Shown here: positions 63,201-64,000 of the stretch, piece after piece
Layout: every line of letters starts with the position of its first letter
Position numbering within the stretch: the first letter of the stretch is position 1
Assembly: GCA_040954595.2 (NCBI GenBank)
Contig: CM082594.2
Coordinates: forward strand, 1,550,001-1,614,000
Direction: 5' to 3'
DNA from: Balanoglossus misakiensis
Lineage: Eukaryota; Hemichordata
DNA: 64,000 bases
Position numbers and translations under genes: made by a program
The notes under the pieces: model-generated
Told to the model about the DNA's origin: nothing
Seen by the model: only the letters and a program-made list of their open reading frames with translations
Database searches by the model: none

Positions 63201-63767
63201 GCGTACAGCACTTCTAATTCTGTTCTGCTGGACTCGTAATTTTTTATTCAGAAGAAATCCCCCCATTCTCCTGTACCCGCAATTGGGGAAATCGCTGAGA
63301 ATATCACGAACATGCACATCTAGTTCATCGTCGGTTATCGTACTGTAGGTATCTCGAACAGATATACTGTAAGAACTGAGCCGGCGTCTTACAGTGCGTT
63401 CGCTAATACCTAACATACTAGCAATCTTGCCAGCGCTGAACCCCATACCAACTAAAAACCTCAATTGCTCTTCAGGAATGTAATACGACGGTCGTCCTCT
63501 AGTACCTGGTGTTAATACAGCCGGTTGGTAAGACTCGTGCTCGTCAACACATAACGTCCGTTGTAGTTCACCCTTGGCTAAGTTGACAACTTCAACGACT
63601 CGGCCACTACACAAACCCGCAGCATTCACCTGAACCAGCAACCACACTAAACTTTCGCACCTTCGTTCTAGGTCTTCGACTCTCTCTGCTTGAGGCTCAC
63701 TGTCCAATTCATGGATTATACTGTTTAAAATTGACATCACATGGCCACGAACAAATTGGACGTCCAT
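60221..63767 (-). CDS. DDE (rve) integrase/transposase gene, three exons, two premature stops
   Basis: Minus-strand exons 63767-63079, 62605-62050 and 60451-60221, about 490 residues. The start is [15 protein letters not shown] helix-turn-helix ([20 protein letters not shown]) precedes the integrase core. The triad is LWHIDGNH (Asp 63099-63101), [10 protein letters not shown] (Asp 62455-62457) and [10 protein letters not shown] (Glu 62344-62346). After INRALE come stops TAA (62188-62190) and TAG (62173-62175) in the same frame, yet the frame continues [16 protein letters not shown] and [15 protein letters not shown] to a clean donor. The last exon ([16 protein letters not shown] ... IVQTFMESE) closes the protein as in relatives I remember. 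Convergent with the HECT gene; probably the inactivated mobility gene of the same element, of IS3EU-like type. Confidence 0.78.
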
Positions 63768-63859
63768 ATTGTCGAAGTTTCAAAACTTTAACTTCCGGGT
63801 CACCGTTTCGAGATCGCTATAAGACCCCCTAAGCTCACCCCCAGTAGACCTGACATACT

Positions 63860-64000
63860 CTAATCGAAAAGCTGTGCGTTCTCATCGAAAAGCTTTAGCG
63901 CTCTGATAGAAAAGCTGGGTGTTCTAATCGAAAAGCTAGGTGCTCTTATCAATAAGCGGGCGCCCTCATCGTAAAGTGGGGGTGGTAACTCTGATCGAAA
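63860..64000. repeat. Subterminal array of the 21-bp motif (right, inverted)
   Basis: Repeated ATCGAAAAGCT words at about 20-22-bp spacing, ending ggtggtaactctgatcg at the window edge. It is the reverse complement of the left array at 48309-48625, including the ttaccacccc spacer. It continues beyond the window. Confidence 0.72.

Overview
The window is eukaryotic, from an animal. It shows GT-AG introns, phase-1 symmetric exons coding for extracellular modules, non-LTR and DNA transposons, MITEs and satellite-like repeats. The module repertoire (CUB, sushi, calcium-binding EGF, HYR, GCC2/GCC3-type repeats, Thr-rich linkers) and the repeat types suggest a marine invertebrate, perhaps a deuterostome such as a hemichordate or lancelet. 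The species cannot be fixed from sequence alone. No prokaryotic operons, rRNA, tRNA or CRISPR were seen.

Region 1 (about 1-22.0 kb, + strand) is one partial multi-exon gene for a mosaic secreted or surface protein. The order is CUB, four sushi, EGF, four more sushi (the last truncated), two Thr-rich linkers, an expansin-like two-domain module, two more Thr-rich linkers, then a Cys-rich domain I do not recognise. HYR, a six-Cys sushi, a second copy of the unrecognised domain, three GCC2/GCC3-like exons and an EGF follow. Nearly every exon keeps phase 1-1. One in-frame stop, four single-base frameshifts, a non-AG acceptor and a lost EGF cysteine mean it is either decaying or affected by assembly error. 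The introns hold several MITE families.

Region 2 (22.0-39.7 kb plus 47.5-47.66 kb) is repeat-rich. A repeat family with about 239-bp internal tandem units carries many copies of a DR1-type nuclear receptor site. One copy is interrupted by a 3.5-kb element (23654-27151) with inverted arrays at its ends. The same copy is interrupted again by a Tx1/Koshi-like LINE (about 27201-33120) that sits inside a TTC microsatellite and has two open ORFs.

Region 3 (39705-47493) is a 7.8-kb DNA transposon with perfect 23-bp inverted repeats, nested in the 239-bp repeat. It carries a broken F-box/LRR ORF and a spliced DDE-like transposase gene with a single premature stop.

Region 4 (about 48.3 kb to the end) looks like one large composite element. 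Inverted arrays of a roughly 21-bp motif lie at both ends. They enclose a seven-exon HECT E3 ligase gene on + (48816-53957) and a convergent three-exon DDE/rve integrase gene on - (63767-60221) that has two premature stops. Smaller inverted-repeat elements are nested between the two genes. I infer that the HECT gene travels with the integrase.
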